A stretch of 64,000 nucleotides of DNA from Bin55 sp963667455 (GCA_963667455.2 CAXXFR010000025.1:1-64000), one strand, 5' to 3'. Counted from the stretch's first letter, positions 45,901 to 54,246 are shown. Made by a program: numbers and translations. The notes: a model not told the origin generated them from the sequence alone.

Positions 45901-47785
45901 GTTCTTCCGAGACCGTCGTCTCGACCATGTCGACGCCTTCAACCGCCATGATGTCCGCTTCAATCTGTTGCACATAGCTGGCCAACGTATCGAGACCGAC
46001 ATTGTTTCTCTCGGTCACGCGTGTTGTGAACTGAATGGAATCGGCTTGTGGCGCATCTCCCGAGCTCAAGGAATTACCCGCAATCATCGCAAGGGCGATG
46101 AGTACCGACACGACTAAGCCAACCGTCGCGGCAAGCCAAGAGGCAGGAAAGCGAAGAGCGTTGGCTACGAGACCCGAGAGAAGCACGCGCATTCGATCAG
46201 GCACGATCAGCCCAGCTCGCTGTTCCCTCTTGCGCTTCTTGTCAGCGACTCGTTTCACAGCGGCGGGTGCTGCCAGACGATGCGCAAGTAACGGTACAAG
46301 CCCCAATGCAACCAAAAGTGAAGCGGCTATCGGCAAAACCACCGAAATCGCAATGACTTCCATCAGTTGCTTGAACATTGGATTTCCAAGATCAATAAGG
46401 AATACCGGCAGGAACACGACGACCGTGGTCGCACTGGCGGCGACGATTGCCCTCACTGTCTTTCGCAATCCAATGCGGGCTGCGTCCGAGGGCGTCCCTC
46501 CTCGTTCGATGCTCCGAAGAATTGCCTCGTAGACCACAACGCTGTTGTCGACCAGCAGTCCTACGGACATCGCCAGTCCAAACAACGTCAGAATGTTGAT
46601 CGAATATCCCAAGACATACAGCGCCGACAGGGCAGTCATCAAGCTGACAGGAACTGCGATTCCAACCACTGCTACAGCACGCAACTGGCGAAGGAACAGA
46701 AACAGCACTAGCAACGCAATACCAAAGCCGGACAGTCCCAGCACGATGAGTCTTCCAAGCTGATCGTCCATGGACTCGGAAGCATCGAACCCGATTACGA
46801 GATCCAGCCCTACTGACTGCAGGATAGGTCGCAATTCCTTGATGCGCTGCCGGACTGCACGCCCGATTTCAATGATGTTGGCGCCCTGCTCCTGATTCAG
46901 TTGCATTCCGACCGCCGGACTTCCATTGATGCGGAAGAGGGTTTCTCTCATTCCGTAGCCGATTTCCGATTCGGATACGTGATCAATCGTCAGTGGAAGG
47001 TTCTGTCGGACTCGCGTCTGTCTGAGAGTGCCTAAAGAGTCGACTTGTCCGTCGAGCACCACATTGACTCGGCCGTCTTCAGACTCGACATTCCCGACAT
47101 ACTGAGTCCTACCAAGCTTTCTGCTGATTGCACCGGTAATCTCCTCAGTGCTCACGCCAAGGCTCGCGGCTTTGGTGGGGTCAACACTAATGGTTACCTG
47201 ACGACCGCCTCCCCCCATCAGCTGCGCTTGGGCAATTCCGGGCACCGACGCAAGTCGTGGAGCTATCTGTTCCTGCGCGAGGTCAAACAAGATGTCCGCG
47301 TCGCGATCACCTCCAAGCACGTGGATCATCATGACGAAGGAGCCGAAGGCGCTCGTGTCGAAGCGGCTCACGTTGATACGAGTGTTGCGGTTATCGGACA
47401 TCCGAACCATGTTGCTCGTGATTCGAATGATCTCGTACTCGCGAATCTTCGTATCGGTTCCCGGATCAAAGGTGATGCTTAAATTACCTCCCTCTCCGTA
47501 GATCTGGCCTATCGTTTCCTTGACGCCGCCTAGACCCGATATGTGAGAGTTGAGCGGAATCAGAATCTCGCGTTCCACAACCTCAGGGGTACTTCCCTGA
47601 CGACTGAAGCTAACGGAGATCTGGTCGCCCTCCAGTTGCGGAAAGAGTTCGGCCGGCATGCGGTCGATACCGACGAGTCCGAGCACCACTACCGCGAGGA
47701 AGAACATCGCAGTTGCCACTGGTCTCAGCACAGGAAGACTGGCCAGCGATAGAGGCGACTTGCGTGGCGCGGCGACTTCCGCCAA
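42995..47785 (-). CDS. RND efflux transporter fused to extra membrane helices and an ABC ATPase domain
   Basis: One uninterrupted frame of 1,596 codons from TTG 47785, which has AGGAG seven bases upstream; GTG 47842 would add 19 residues. Residues 22-1044 are a full RND pump with 12 helices and two porter domains. The TM4 relay is Asp413-Asn414 where AcrB has Asp-Asp, and TM10 has Asn956 where AcrB has the essential Lys. Residues 1052-1280 add about six helices of unknown type. Residues 1307-1596 are an ABC ATPase: Walker A GPNGAGKTT (1342-1350), Q-loop Gln1389, signature LSGGMKQ (1441-1447), Walker B with Glu1466, H-loop His1497, and a C-terminal GYLWLL as in ABC-2 drug exporters. The permease gene downstream overlaps. 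No membrane-fusion or outer-membrane channel gene is nearby. Fusion of RND and ABC engines is not something I know as a described class. Confidence 0.93.
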   Translation of the reverse strand: MAEVAAPRKSPLSLASLPVLRPVATAMFFLAVVVLGLVGIDRMPAELFPQLEGDQISVSFSRQGSTPEVVEREILIPLNSHISGLGGVKETIGQIYGEGGNLSITFDPGTDTKIREYEIIRITSNMVRMSDNRNTRINVSRFDTSAFGSFVMMIHVLGGDRDADILFDLAQEQIAPRLASVPGIAQAQLMGGGGRQVTISVDPTKAASLGVSTEEITGAISRKLGRTQYVGNVESEDGRVNVVLDGQVDSLGTLRQTRVRQNLPLTIDHVSESEIGYGMRETLFRINGSPAVGMQLNQEQGANIIEIGRAVRQRIKELRPILQSVGLDLVIGFDASESMDDQLGRLIVLGLSGFGIALLVLFLFLRQLRAVAVVGIAVPVSLMTALSALYVLGYSINILTLFGLAMSVGLLVDNSVVVYEAILRSIERGGTPSDAARIGLRKTVRAIVAASATTVVVFLPVFLIDLGNPMFKQLMEVIAISVVLPIAASLLVALGLVPLLAHRLAAPAAVKRVADKKRKREQRAGLIVPDRMRVLLSGLVANALRFPASWLAATVGLVVSVLIALAMIAGNSLSSGDAPQADSIQFTTRVTERNNVGLDTLASYVQQIEADIMAVEGVDMVETTVSEEQAMFSVQFVDRELRPADFSPSKVRQAAWRSAERTAKLDMMSAGEGEYSGSKGRGYQGFFGGTGNYEVTVTGPDSSKLMALCEDIKARLSNVNYVQSAWIPVRPTRPELWVEPNHLALEAFGMTAAQALPYLNLAGSRGQTLAGEFALSSGREIPVVVEREGARDETTSRRDLSELRINVGNAVLPAAAFSELREMPAPPVIVHRNGRREMKVTYNLSGAVPDSGQARAQAEEEVKEFIRNIPRPEGYVIDQTEDEEQTERGLVLLGLALLLLFIVLAVTFESLVLPFLVLLAIPLTMIGASWGLALTGTGLAPMVWAGMLVLAGLMVNPAIILVDRMQQLVRKGFSTGAAAYTAVKERTRPVLMTTATTVAALWPLALATGAENEIWPPFAIVVMTGLVSAALLTLIIMPVGYVLLRKLDLVFERVGAWLAIGWIVSIVVVMMPFVLLTDLEKNLIWMVLSTILVACFLLALVVLMFRRVELPEPELTDGTPSLKVTYLSKVYGLPGPVRKTLNAPKEFAMKVVSAGGKVFTRGDTFERSTVFLILAAGAGTLGWITPVHGWTLIFWLIATAFLSRICAEIRKFRGLVTSDGKAERGGIEGFVAMLLPWLTLAGFIYWTFIRPQLNDEETIASWFWPILAAVLLAIGQSMRRNAVRQGAGELAERVTQRFMRHPRTWWRRMSRRLGGIDLPADEVRALWSVEFEAKRGMIGILGPNGAGKTTLLRQLAGIINPTRGNITIGGVPLKALQNVLARWVGYLPQDAGLPLSLTPREYLQYYAALYDIPVEDRTKRVEDLIEEVGLATRIDDKIGSLSGGMKQRVAVARTLLRLPPIIIVDEPTVGLDPRERIRFRNLLARLAETRIVLFSTHVVEDVAISCERVLVMAKSRLCFDGSPSELAFNATGKVWEKIVAEGGDKALPEGAILAEESPMGDGATLQRIIWDQQPGAEAEAAQARPEDGYLWLLATT

Positions 47786-47976
47786 AGCGACTCTCCTGAT
47801 TGGAACTACATCTTGGACAGTAAAGGATACCCAAGTATCCACAGGGCTCGGTGCAACATACTCTCGGTTCGCTCCAAGAGCACCAGCAAGGCTGCGCTAT
47901 GCAAAGCATCCAGTCTTGGGCTAATATTCATGTTAGTTTGAGGGACAGCTTGTTGCTGTCGAATCAGAGGGACATC

Positions 47977-48657
47977 ATGGAATACATGGAATTACTGAAC
48001 TTTGTTGCGCGTTGGAGTCACATCGTCTTCGGCATCACCTGGATTGGGTTGCTGTACTACTTCAACTTTGTGCAAGGCGCGTACATGGCAGCTGCATCCA
48101 ACGAGGCAAAGATCGATGCATTCACATTGCTCGTTCCCAAGGCTCTGTGGTGGTTTCGTTGGGCAGCGGCATTCACATTCCTAACCGGACTGTGGCTGCT
48201 GTTCATCGTTATGCATGGGAATAGGTTGTCGGAAGACACCCTCGTCGCGGGACTGTTGGCAACCTTTATGGCAGCCAATGTCTGGTTCATCATTTGGCCC
48301 AACCAGAAAGTGGTCATCGCTTCCAACGAGCAGGTGAAAGCAGGTGGAGATCCTGACCCCAATCAAGCTGACTGCGCCGCTGCCGCATTGCTCGCGAGTC
48401 GAACAAACACCTTGTTCTCGCTACCCATGGTCTTCACGATGGTTTCGAGTGCGCACTCGGTGGACGGCGGTTACATTACGAATTCAGGAGCATGGTCGGG
48501 AGCCTGGGGCTTCTACGCCGTAGCACTAATCGCAGTGCTCATCGAACTCAACGCAATCTTCGGCAAGATGAATGTGGCGATCGAAAAGGTTTCCGCCGTG
48601 ATCACTTCAAGTGTCGTTCTGACTGTAGTCGTCTACTTGCTGCTGTCCTACGTTTGA
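47977..48657 (+). CDS. PuuD-like (urate oxidase N-terminal) membrane protein without cytochrome domain
   Basis: A 226-residue integral membrane protein with about six helices. HIVFGITWIGLLYYFNFVQ, ALWWFRWAAAFT, NVWFIIWPNQKVV and ASRTNTLFSLPMVFTMVSS match the membrane part of urate hydroxylase PuuD. The C-terminal cytochrome c domain of real PuuD is missing, so urate oxidation is unlikely unless a separate cytochrome serves it. ATG 47977 is preceded by AGAGGGA; longer frames to 47851 lack this. It is divergent from the RND-ABC gene and is followed by a strong hairpin. No purine-catabolic gene is in the window. Confidence 0.82.
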   Translation: MEYMELLNFVARWSHIVFGITWIGLLYYFNFVQGAYMAAASNEAKIDAFTLLVPKALWWFRWAAAFTFLTGLWLLFIVMHGNRLSEDTLVAGLLATFMAANVWFIIWPNQKVVIASNEQVKAGGDPDPNQADCAAAALLASRTNTLFSLPMVFTMVSSAHSVDGGYITNSGAWSGAWGFYAVALIAVLIELNAIFGKMNVAIEKVSAVITSSVVLTVVVYLLLSYV

Positions 48658-48697
48658 CCGCACAAAGCAGTCTAAGTCGGTGTTCTAACACGTAGCT

Positions 48698-48727
48698 CTC
48701 GTGCAGGTGCAACCGCACCTGCATGAG
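48698..48727 (+). terminator. Strong hairpin after the PuuD-like gene
   Basis: CTCGTGCAGGTGC, loop AACC, GCACCTGCATGAG form a 13-bp stem with a single G-T wobble and a four-base loop. It ends 40 bp before the next start codon. No run of T follows on either strand directly, so it may be a terminator of non-canonical form or a stabilising or regulatory hairpin. Confidence 0.5.
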
Positions 48728-48767
48728 TAAAATTGCAGTCATCGCACCACTCCCGTGACTGCCGTCA

Positions 48768-49439
48768 ATGAATGACAGACCGATCATCGTCACTGATACG
48801 GAGGGAAGTCCAACCGAACGTACTTCTCGGCGTAATCGGAATCAGCCTTCGTTTTCTTCAAGCATCGGGATCACGTTGCTACTGATCGTCGCTCTTGCAG
48901 CGATCATCGTCCTCTCCTGGTTCGTTTGGTCCTTCAACTCTCTACTTGGCGAAACCCGTACGTCACTCGAAGACGCAGAGGGACGAGTTCAGCAACTGGA
49001 GGAACGCCTAGCAGGAATTGAAGGAAACGTCAACGAATCCGGCGAGACCACACAACAGAGCTTTGACTACTGGGAATCGGAAATTCGCAAGCTGTGGGAC
49101 ATAGCCAACAAGAGAAACAGGGATTGGATCGAAGAAAACCAAGCCGATATCGTGGCTTTTCAAAAGGACATTCAGCGGTTGGATGGCAAGGACAAGTCGA
49201 TCGACCAGAGTTTTGCCGACTTCGAAACCTCCATCACCACTCTTGCACGACAGCAACAGGATCTCACCGACAACATCAACATATCCAATCAGCAGTCGTC
49301 CGCACTGCGTGAACAGTTTGAAGGTCGAGTGCGCAACAACGAAGAGGCGGTCATTGCGATCGACGCCTCACGGATTCAAAACAACAATCGCCTGCTCGAC
49401 TTGGAACGGCGAATCCGCAATCTCGAACAAGGGAACTGA
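48768..49439 (+). CDS. Membrane-anchored coiled-coil protein of unknown function
   Basis: A 223-residue protein with a basic, Ser/Thr-rich cytoplasmic tail (1-32), one transmembrane helix (about 33-55) and a long coiled coil (about 60-220) with heptad-like Leu/Ile spacing (LEDAEGRVQQLEERLAGIEG and LLDLERRIRNLE). There is no signal peptidase site, so it should be anchored with the coiled coil in the periplasm. It resembles no enzyme; a structural or tethering role is inferred from architecture alone. It starts 40 bp after a strong hairpin and is not close-packed with neighbours. Confidence 0.75.
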   Translation: MNDRPIIVTDTEGSPTERTSRRNRNQPSFSSSIGITLLLIVALAAIIVLSWFVWSFNSLLGETRTSLEDAEGRVQQLEERLAGIEGNVNESGETTQQSFDYWESEIRKLWDIANKRNRDWIEENQADIVAFQKDIQRLDGKDKSIDQSFADFETSITTLARQQQDLTDNINISNQQSSALREQFEGRVRNNEEAVIAIDASRIQNNNRLLDLERRIRNLEQGN

Positions 49440-49609
49440 TACTCCACCACTCGCTGATCCCTGCGCCTAGTCGTTTTTGTGCGGAACCTCCACCTGCTCT
49501 TGCCGCACTCCATCTGCTCACTCTAAACCAGAGAATAAAGCACTTGCATTCAACGCCTCAGTCAGGCGAAAATAAATCTCTACATAGCTTGAATTGAAAA
49601 ACACTTGAC

Positions 49610-49999
49610 ATGGCTGAAAAAAGCATCCCGAACGGACAATTTGTGTGGGACATCCGCTATCGACAACGCGAATCCACGGGAGGACTCTCACTCAGATTGC
49701 TCGGACCCGTCAACAGTGAACAGAAGGAACTGGCGAGATTCGACTGTTTCCGCGTTAGACCGCACTATCACACGGCAGTACACGATCACAACACGGTCAG
49801 ACCGATTGAAGCAGCGGACCCGGTCGCATGGTCGTTCGAACAATGCAGTGTGAACTTCGAGACGTTGGTTGTAGATTGCGGAGGGGATGTTCCAACCCCG
49901 CAAGAGCTCAAGGATCACGCAAATACGTTAGAGCTCGTCAAAACTTATTCACAGAATCTGGTTGCCGAGGAGGCAAAGCGAGAAAGTGAAGCTCTCTGA
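49610..49999 (+). CDS. Small hypothetical protein
   Basis: A 129-residue soluble acidic protein that I do not recognise. It has a strand-rich first half (QFVWDIRYRQRESTGG, LSLRLLGPVNSEQKE), a His-rich turn (RPHYHTAVHDHN) and a helical C-terminus (PTPQELKDHANTLELVKTY). The His cluster with Asp/Asn around 52-61 could bind a metal, but this is speculative. No ribosome binding site is obvious before the ATG. Support is codon-like composition and frame length over a stretch with no competing gene; it is convergent with the acyltransferase gene 18 bp away. Confidence 0.6.
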   Translation: MAEKSIPNGQFVWDIRYRQRESTGGLSLRLLGPVNSEQKELARFDCFRVRPHYHTAVHDHNTVRPIEAADPVAWSFEQCSVNFETLVVDCGGDVPTPQELKDHANTLELVKTYSQNLVAEEAKRESEAL

Positions 50000-50017
50000 G
50001 ACTGTGATTTAGTTTGC

Positions 50018-50902
50018 TCAATCACCAGAGTTGTTGACACCCCGCACTTCCGAGATGCGACGGTCCTTTTGCTCCCATAGCTGAAGGACCATTTCCTTCA
50101 GATTGGTTCTCCATTCGCCAGTGAGTTCGATGGGTCTCACGTCGAGCTTCACGTTGGGACATGCTCCGCAGAAGAATTCCCAGAAACCAGGAACGGCATC
50201 TTCGTAATAGATCGTCAAGTCAACGATCTGGGTCAATTCGGATTCCAGAGTCTCAAGCGCAAAGGCCAATCCTCCCGTTCTTGGAACGAGGAGATGTTTG
50301 AACGGGGACTTCTGCGCCCTTTGCTTGTCTTGGCTAAATCTTGTGCCTTCGACAAACGTCAGTACAGACACGGGGCGCTCAAGGAATTGCTGCGCCGCTC
50401 GTTCCATCGTGAGCCGATTCTTGTCGTACAGTGAGCGATCCTTGCGCGCGGCTTCTCTGGAAAACCGTCGCACATACGGAAAGCGAAGCAACCACATGGC
50501 CAAGCCAATGAACGGAACCCAAATCAATTCTCGCTTGGTGAAGAACTTGATCGTAGGCGCTAACCGAAGCAACGACACCTGAATGATCACTACATCGGAC
50601 CAGCTTTGATGGTTGCTGGTAATGACCCACCAGTTTGAGCGATCCTTCAATTCCCCTTCGACATTCATCTCGATGTAGGTCACTCCGAAAACGCGGAGCA
50701 ACCAGGAATTGATGGTTACCCAAAACGTTACTGCCCCATCCATCGCGCCCGTGAGCGATTTTCTGGCCCCTCGAAACGGAGTGATCAGACGAACCAACGC
50801 GATGACGAATATCGCCATACAGACTATTGCCGTGTAGATAGAGAGAGTGACGAGGGCTGCCGCGCCTCGAAACGGATTGCCTCGATTCGACGTTCCGGTC
50901 AC
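50018..50902 (-). CDS. 1-acyl-sn-glycerol-3-phosphate acyltransferase-like protein (YihG type)
   Basis: A 294-residue membrane acyltransferase of the PlsC superfamily. The catalytic block NHQSWSDVV (N-H-x4-D) is at about 96-104, KFFTKRELIWVPFIG is the second motif and FVEGTRFS the third. One or two N-terminal helices (about 15-40) anchor it. The spacing and long C-terminal part resemble the E. coli YihG group that attaches acyl chains to the sn-2 position of lysophosphatidate. It lies 40 bp downstream of the SLC13 permease on the same strand and may be co-transcribed with it, with no obvious functional link. Confidence 0.9.
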   Translation of the reverse strand: MTGTSNRGNPFRGAAALVTLSIYTAIVCMAIFVIALVRLITPFRGARKSLTGAMDGAVTFWVTINSWLLRVFGVTYIEMNVEGELKDRSNWWVITSNHQSWSDVVIIQVSLLRLAPTIKFFTKRELIWVPFIGLAMWLLRFPYVRRFSREAARKDRSLYDKNRLTMERAAQQFLERPVSVLTFVEGTRFSQDKQRAQKSPFKHLLVPRTGGLAFALETLESELTQIVDLTIYYEDAVPGFWEFFCGACPNVKLDVRPIELTGEWRTNLKEMVLQLWEQKDRRISEVRGVNNSGD

Positions 50903-50941
50903 GTCAGAAGGGCTTCCATTCAGCTGTCCGAAGACTCGGTT

Positions 50942-52330
50942 CTATGCGAAGTACCAGTAGCACAGCATCGAGATGATCACGACACCAATGAGGTTCAGCA
51001 CAAACCCTTCCCTGATCATCCGAGTCACCGGAAACTCCCCAGTAGCGAAAACGACAACATTCGGCGGAGTGGCGACAGGAAGCATAAAGGCGCAACTTGC
51101 ACTCATCGCAGCGGCAACCATGAACAACCGCGGATCCACTGCAATACCTAAAGCTATAGCCGCCAGTATGGGCATCAGCAACGTAGTGGTCGCAGTGTTA
51201 CTGGTGGTTTCCGTAAGAAAGGTCACCCCCGCACAGACGATCACCATCACTAAGATGAGTGGTAGCACTTCAAGAAAAGAAAGGTTCGCAGCCAGACTAT
51301 CGCTAAGGCCAGACGTCTCAAACGCCTTGGCGATACACAAGCCTGCTCCAAACAACAGGAGCATTCCCCAGGGGATCTTGTTTGCAGTCTCCCAATCGAG
51401 AAGTCGGCTACCCTTGCCGGCCGGAACCAAGAACAGAGCAACGACGGCAGCAAAGGCAACAATATAGTCGTTCGAGTACGGCAATCCCAATAGCGCAGTC
51501 CACCCGCCAAACGGTTGCTTGCGGAATACCCAAGCCAAAGCCGTAAGAGCAAATATCGTAAGAACTCTTACCTCAGCAGGTTGCCACTTTCCTATTTCGG
51601 GCAGTTCAATGTTGGACTTGAAGTTCAACTTTCGGGTGAGCCACAGCGCCATTAGAGGGATGAATATCACCACAACGGGGATGCCCCACATCATCCATTC
51701 AAAAAATCCAATCTCTATCCCGGTCGTTTCCTCATAGACTCCGCGAAACACCAAATTCGGAGGTGTTCCAATGGGTGTGCCAACCCCTCCAATACTGGCT
51801 GCATGGGCTACACCGAGCAACAACGGCACGGTGAACCGATTGTCGTTGGCTTGATGAATGACTGCCATTGCGACAGGCAACAACATGAGCGTGGTGGCGG
51901 TGTTGCTGATCCACATCGACAACAGCGCAGCGGTGGCCATGAATCCGAAAACCAAAGTTCGACTACCGTTGCCTCCAATGAACCGAAACGCTTTCAGCAA
52001 TGTCAGTGCCACACGCCGGTGCGCTCCGCTCTTCTCCATGGCTGTCGACAAGAGAAACCCTCCCAGCAACAACAAAATCAACGGATGTCCGTAAGATTGC
52101 TGCAGGTCTGCAATTGGCAGAACACCCAGCAGGGGGAAAGCTGCTAGCGGAATTAGCGAGGTCACGGGAATGGGAATGGGTTCGAACATCCACCACACCA
52201 CCACTAGGGCTGTAATCCCACCTGTGACGATTGCTGCGAACTCCATTCCGCCCCAATACAGCAACGCCGCAACCAACACGCCGGCCAGAGGGCCGATAAT
52301 AAAGCTGAGATTACGTGCGTTTATTTCCAT
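50942..52330 (-). CDS. SLC13/DASS family anion:sodium symporter
   Basis: A 462-residue transporter with about 11-12 helices. Both SNT-type substrate/sodium motifs are visible: WISNTATTLMLLP (about 147-159) and TETTSNTATTTLLMP (about 377-391), with GTPIGTPPN and LPVATPPN loops between re-entrant hairpins. The family imports di- and tricarboxylates or sulfate with sodium. The start codon is only nine bases from the divergent sbcB start, so the promoter must lie in or across the sbcB coding region. It is followed by the acyltransferase. The exact substrate is not predictable. Confidence 0.91.
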   Translation of the reverse strand: MEINARNLSFIIGPLAGVLVAALLYWGGMEFAAIVTGGITALVVVWWMFEPIPIPVTSLIPLAAFPLLGVLPIADLQQSYGHPLILLLLGGFLLSTAMEKSGAHRRVALTLLKAFRFIGGNGSRTLVFGFMATAALLSMWISNTATTLMLLPVAMAVIHQANDNRFTVPLLLGVAHAASIGGVGTPIGTPPNLVFRGVYEETTGIEIGFFEWMMWGIPVVVIFIPLMALWLTRKLNFKSNIELPEIGKWQPAEVRVLTIFALTALAWVFRKQPFGGWTALLGLPYSNDYIVAFAAVVALFLVPAGKGSRLLDWETANKIPWGMLLLFGAGLCIAKAFETSGLSDSLAANLSFLEVLPLILVMVIVCAGVTFLTETTSNTATTTLLMPILAAIALGIAVDPRLFMVAAAMSASCAFMLPVATPPNVVVFATGEFPVTRMIREGFVLNLIGVVIISMLCYWYFA

Positions 52331-52339
52331 AGCAACTCA

Positions 52340-53812
52340 ATGAATCAACGAACCCGTCGACGCTCCAATCCCCAACCTTCATTCTATTGGTACGACCTCG
52401 AAACTACAGGAACAAACAGTCGATGGGACCGCATCGTTCAATACGCTTGTCAACGCACCGATACCGACCTCCGGCCAATCGGAGATCCCTACGACCAGTT
52501 GGTGAGGCCACCGCCTGAAGCACCGATGCAACCGGAGGCCGCCAGAATTACCGGAATCAGCCCGCGAACCCTCGAGCGCGAAGGCATCCAAGAGTGGGAG
52601 TTGTTCTTTGAAGTCTCCGAGCATTTTCAGACGCCCAACACCTGCATTGTGGGCTACAACAACGTCGATTTCGACGATGAGTTCCTCAGATTTGGGATGT
52701 ATCGCAACCTTCGACCGCCCTACGAACACGAGAGCCGACGCAACAACAGTCGAATGGACATCTTCAGAGTTGCCCAGCTGACGTGCGCACTACGGCCGGA
52801 AGGCATCGACTGGCCCACCGTGGATGACCAACCCACATACGAACTTTCCGCCATTGCCGCCGCCAACAACGTCGATGCGACAGGTGCTCACGATGCGTCG
52901 TCCGATGTGCAAATGACGATTCAGATTGCTCGGCTTATCAAGACAGCTCAACCGCGCCTGTGGAATTGGGTTTGCTCGTTGCGCAATCGACGGGCAGCGG
53001 AGCAGGTTGTTTCTTTGTCGTCCAGCAAGCCGTTACTTCATGTTTCAGGCATGTATTCCAAAGAGCGTTACTGCATTGCTCCGGTTCTGCCCGTTGTCCA
53101 GCACCCTTCCAATCCACGACGAGTGATAGCTGTGGATCTGTGTGGCGATCTTGACCTAATTCTGGGTCGCTCCGCCGAACAGATCAGATCGGAGTTGTTT
53201 CGTAAACGACAGGAAGGAGAACCCAAGTCACCCCGACCTGGGATTCACACCATCATTCTCAATCGTGCTCCCATGATCGCGCCGCTGTCCACGTTGAATG
53301 ACCAAGCTGCCCGAAGGCTCAAGATCGATCGAGATGTGGTTCATTCGGCTGCAGAGAGACTTCAAAGACACAGCGACCTGCCAAAGGTGCTCCGCGAGGT
53401 TCACGAGCAACGAATTGAAGATCAAGGATCTGAGCAACGAGCCGAGCGAGAGGCTGAGGAAGCACTCTACGACGGTTTTCTTCCTGACGAGGACGCAAGC
53501 AACTGCCGTCGCTTTTGGGTATCTCAACAGAGGAGTGGGCGATGGCTTTCCCCAAATTTCCTCGACTCCCGGCTTCGAGACCTCGTCCAACGACTGAAAG
53601 CACGCATTGCGCCCGAACAAATGAATGATCAAGAACTACGGGAATATCACGAGTTTGTGCGTCGGCAATTGACTCAACGAGAGCAAACTCTCACATCGAT
53701 GAAGACTCAAGCGCGGGAACTACTGACCAAGTCGATTGACGAGGACGAGCAGCGTGTTCTACGGGAGTTGGAAGCCCACTACGAGCAATTGTCCCAGTCC
53801 TACGAAATCTGA
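52340..53812 (+). CDS. sbcB: Exodeoxyribonuclease I
   Basis: A 490-residue 3'-5' single-strand DNA exonuclease of the SbcB family. DEDDh residues are visible as Asp19 and Glu21 (YDLETTG), Asp in GYNNVDFDDEFLRFGMYRN, and His184 and Asp189 (AHDASSDV). The SH3-like and helical domains that close around DNA follow (IAVDLCGDLDLILG ... NRAPMIAP), so the length is normal. It acts in mismatch repair and recombination, removing 3' overhangs. The start lacks an obvious ribosome binding site and is nine bases from the divergent SLC13 gene. The gene type is typical of Gammaproteobacteria and supports that placement of the organism. Confidence 0.94.
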   Translation: MNQRTRRRSNPQPSFYWYDLETTGTNSRWDRIVQYACQRTDTDLRPIGDPYDQLVRPPPEAPMQPEAARITGISPRTLEREGIQEWELFFEVSEHFQTPNTCIVGYNNVDFDDEFLRFGMYRNLRPPYEHESRRNNSRMDIFRVAQLTCALRPEGIDWPTVDDQPTYELSAIAAANNVDATGAHDASSDVQMTIQIARLIKTAQPRLWNWVCSLRNRRAAEQVVSLSSSKPLLHVSGMYSKERYCIAPVLPVVQHPSNPRRVIAVDLCGDLDLILGRSAEQIRSELFRKRQEGEPKSPRPGIHTIILNRAPMIAPLSTLNDQAARRLKIDRDVVHSAAERLQRHSDLPKVLREVHEQRIEDQGSEQRAEREAEEALYDGFLPDEDASNCRRFWVSQQRSGRWLSPNFLDSRLRDLVQRLKARIAPEQMNDQELREYHEFVRRQLTQREQTLTSMKTQARELLTKSIDEDEQRVLRELEAHYEQLSQSYEI

Positions 53813-54246
53813 GCCAAAACATCAGACTTAGCCTGGACGATTGGCCTGTGCGGCACAGATCGTTTCAATCACGTAATCGACCTTCCTTCTACAATGCCTA
53901 AAGTTTCGCAGGTTGCGTTGTTCAATTTATGAATCGGTTCGGGGTACGGGCATCTGTGCTTGTACAACCTTGCATCGGCCTCTCTCACAGGGTAGCCACC
54001 GCAATGATTCACGCCGCTTTCTTCCACAATTGGACATTCTCACCAACTGATCCCAGCGATGCTCAACGCGACATCGCTGCGTGCAGTACACATCGCCCTG
54101 ACATCCGCATTCGTCCAGTAACTCAGCAGAAGCTCTCTCGTTGTATTCGTAGCGGACTTCTGAGGCGTTTGCCTCATGAAAAGGCAATCAATCTGGTCAA
54201 CTAGGCTCCGCTCTGGAGTCATACCTGAAGAACATCTTGGAGACTT
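53813..54246. other. Intergenic region, nothing supported
   Basis: In these 434 bp after sbcB, frames on both strands (up to 91 codons) lack motifs and ribosome binding sites. The promoter of the long plus-strand run that starts at 54247 is expected here. No terminator hairpin with T-tract was found. Confidence 0.4.

Noticed and set aside
42995..47785. RND-ABC fusion as an assembly artefact
   Set aside because: The frame is continuous through both domains, the composition does not change at the junction, and the ABC-2 permease overlaps its 3' end as expected for a real unit. Read coverage should still be checked.
45000..47800. Several plus-strand frames opposite the RND domain (up to about 240 codons)
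   Set aside because: All are antisense to conserved RND sequence and show no domain or start signal.
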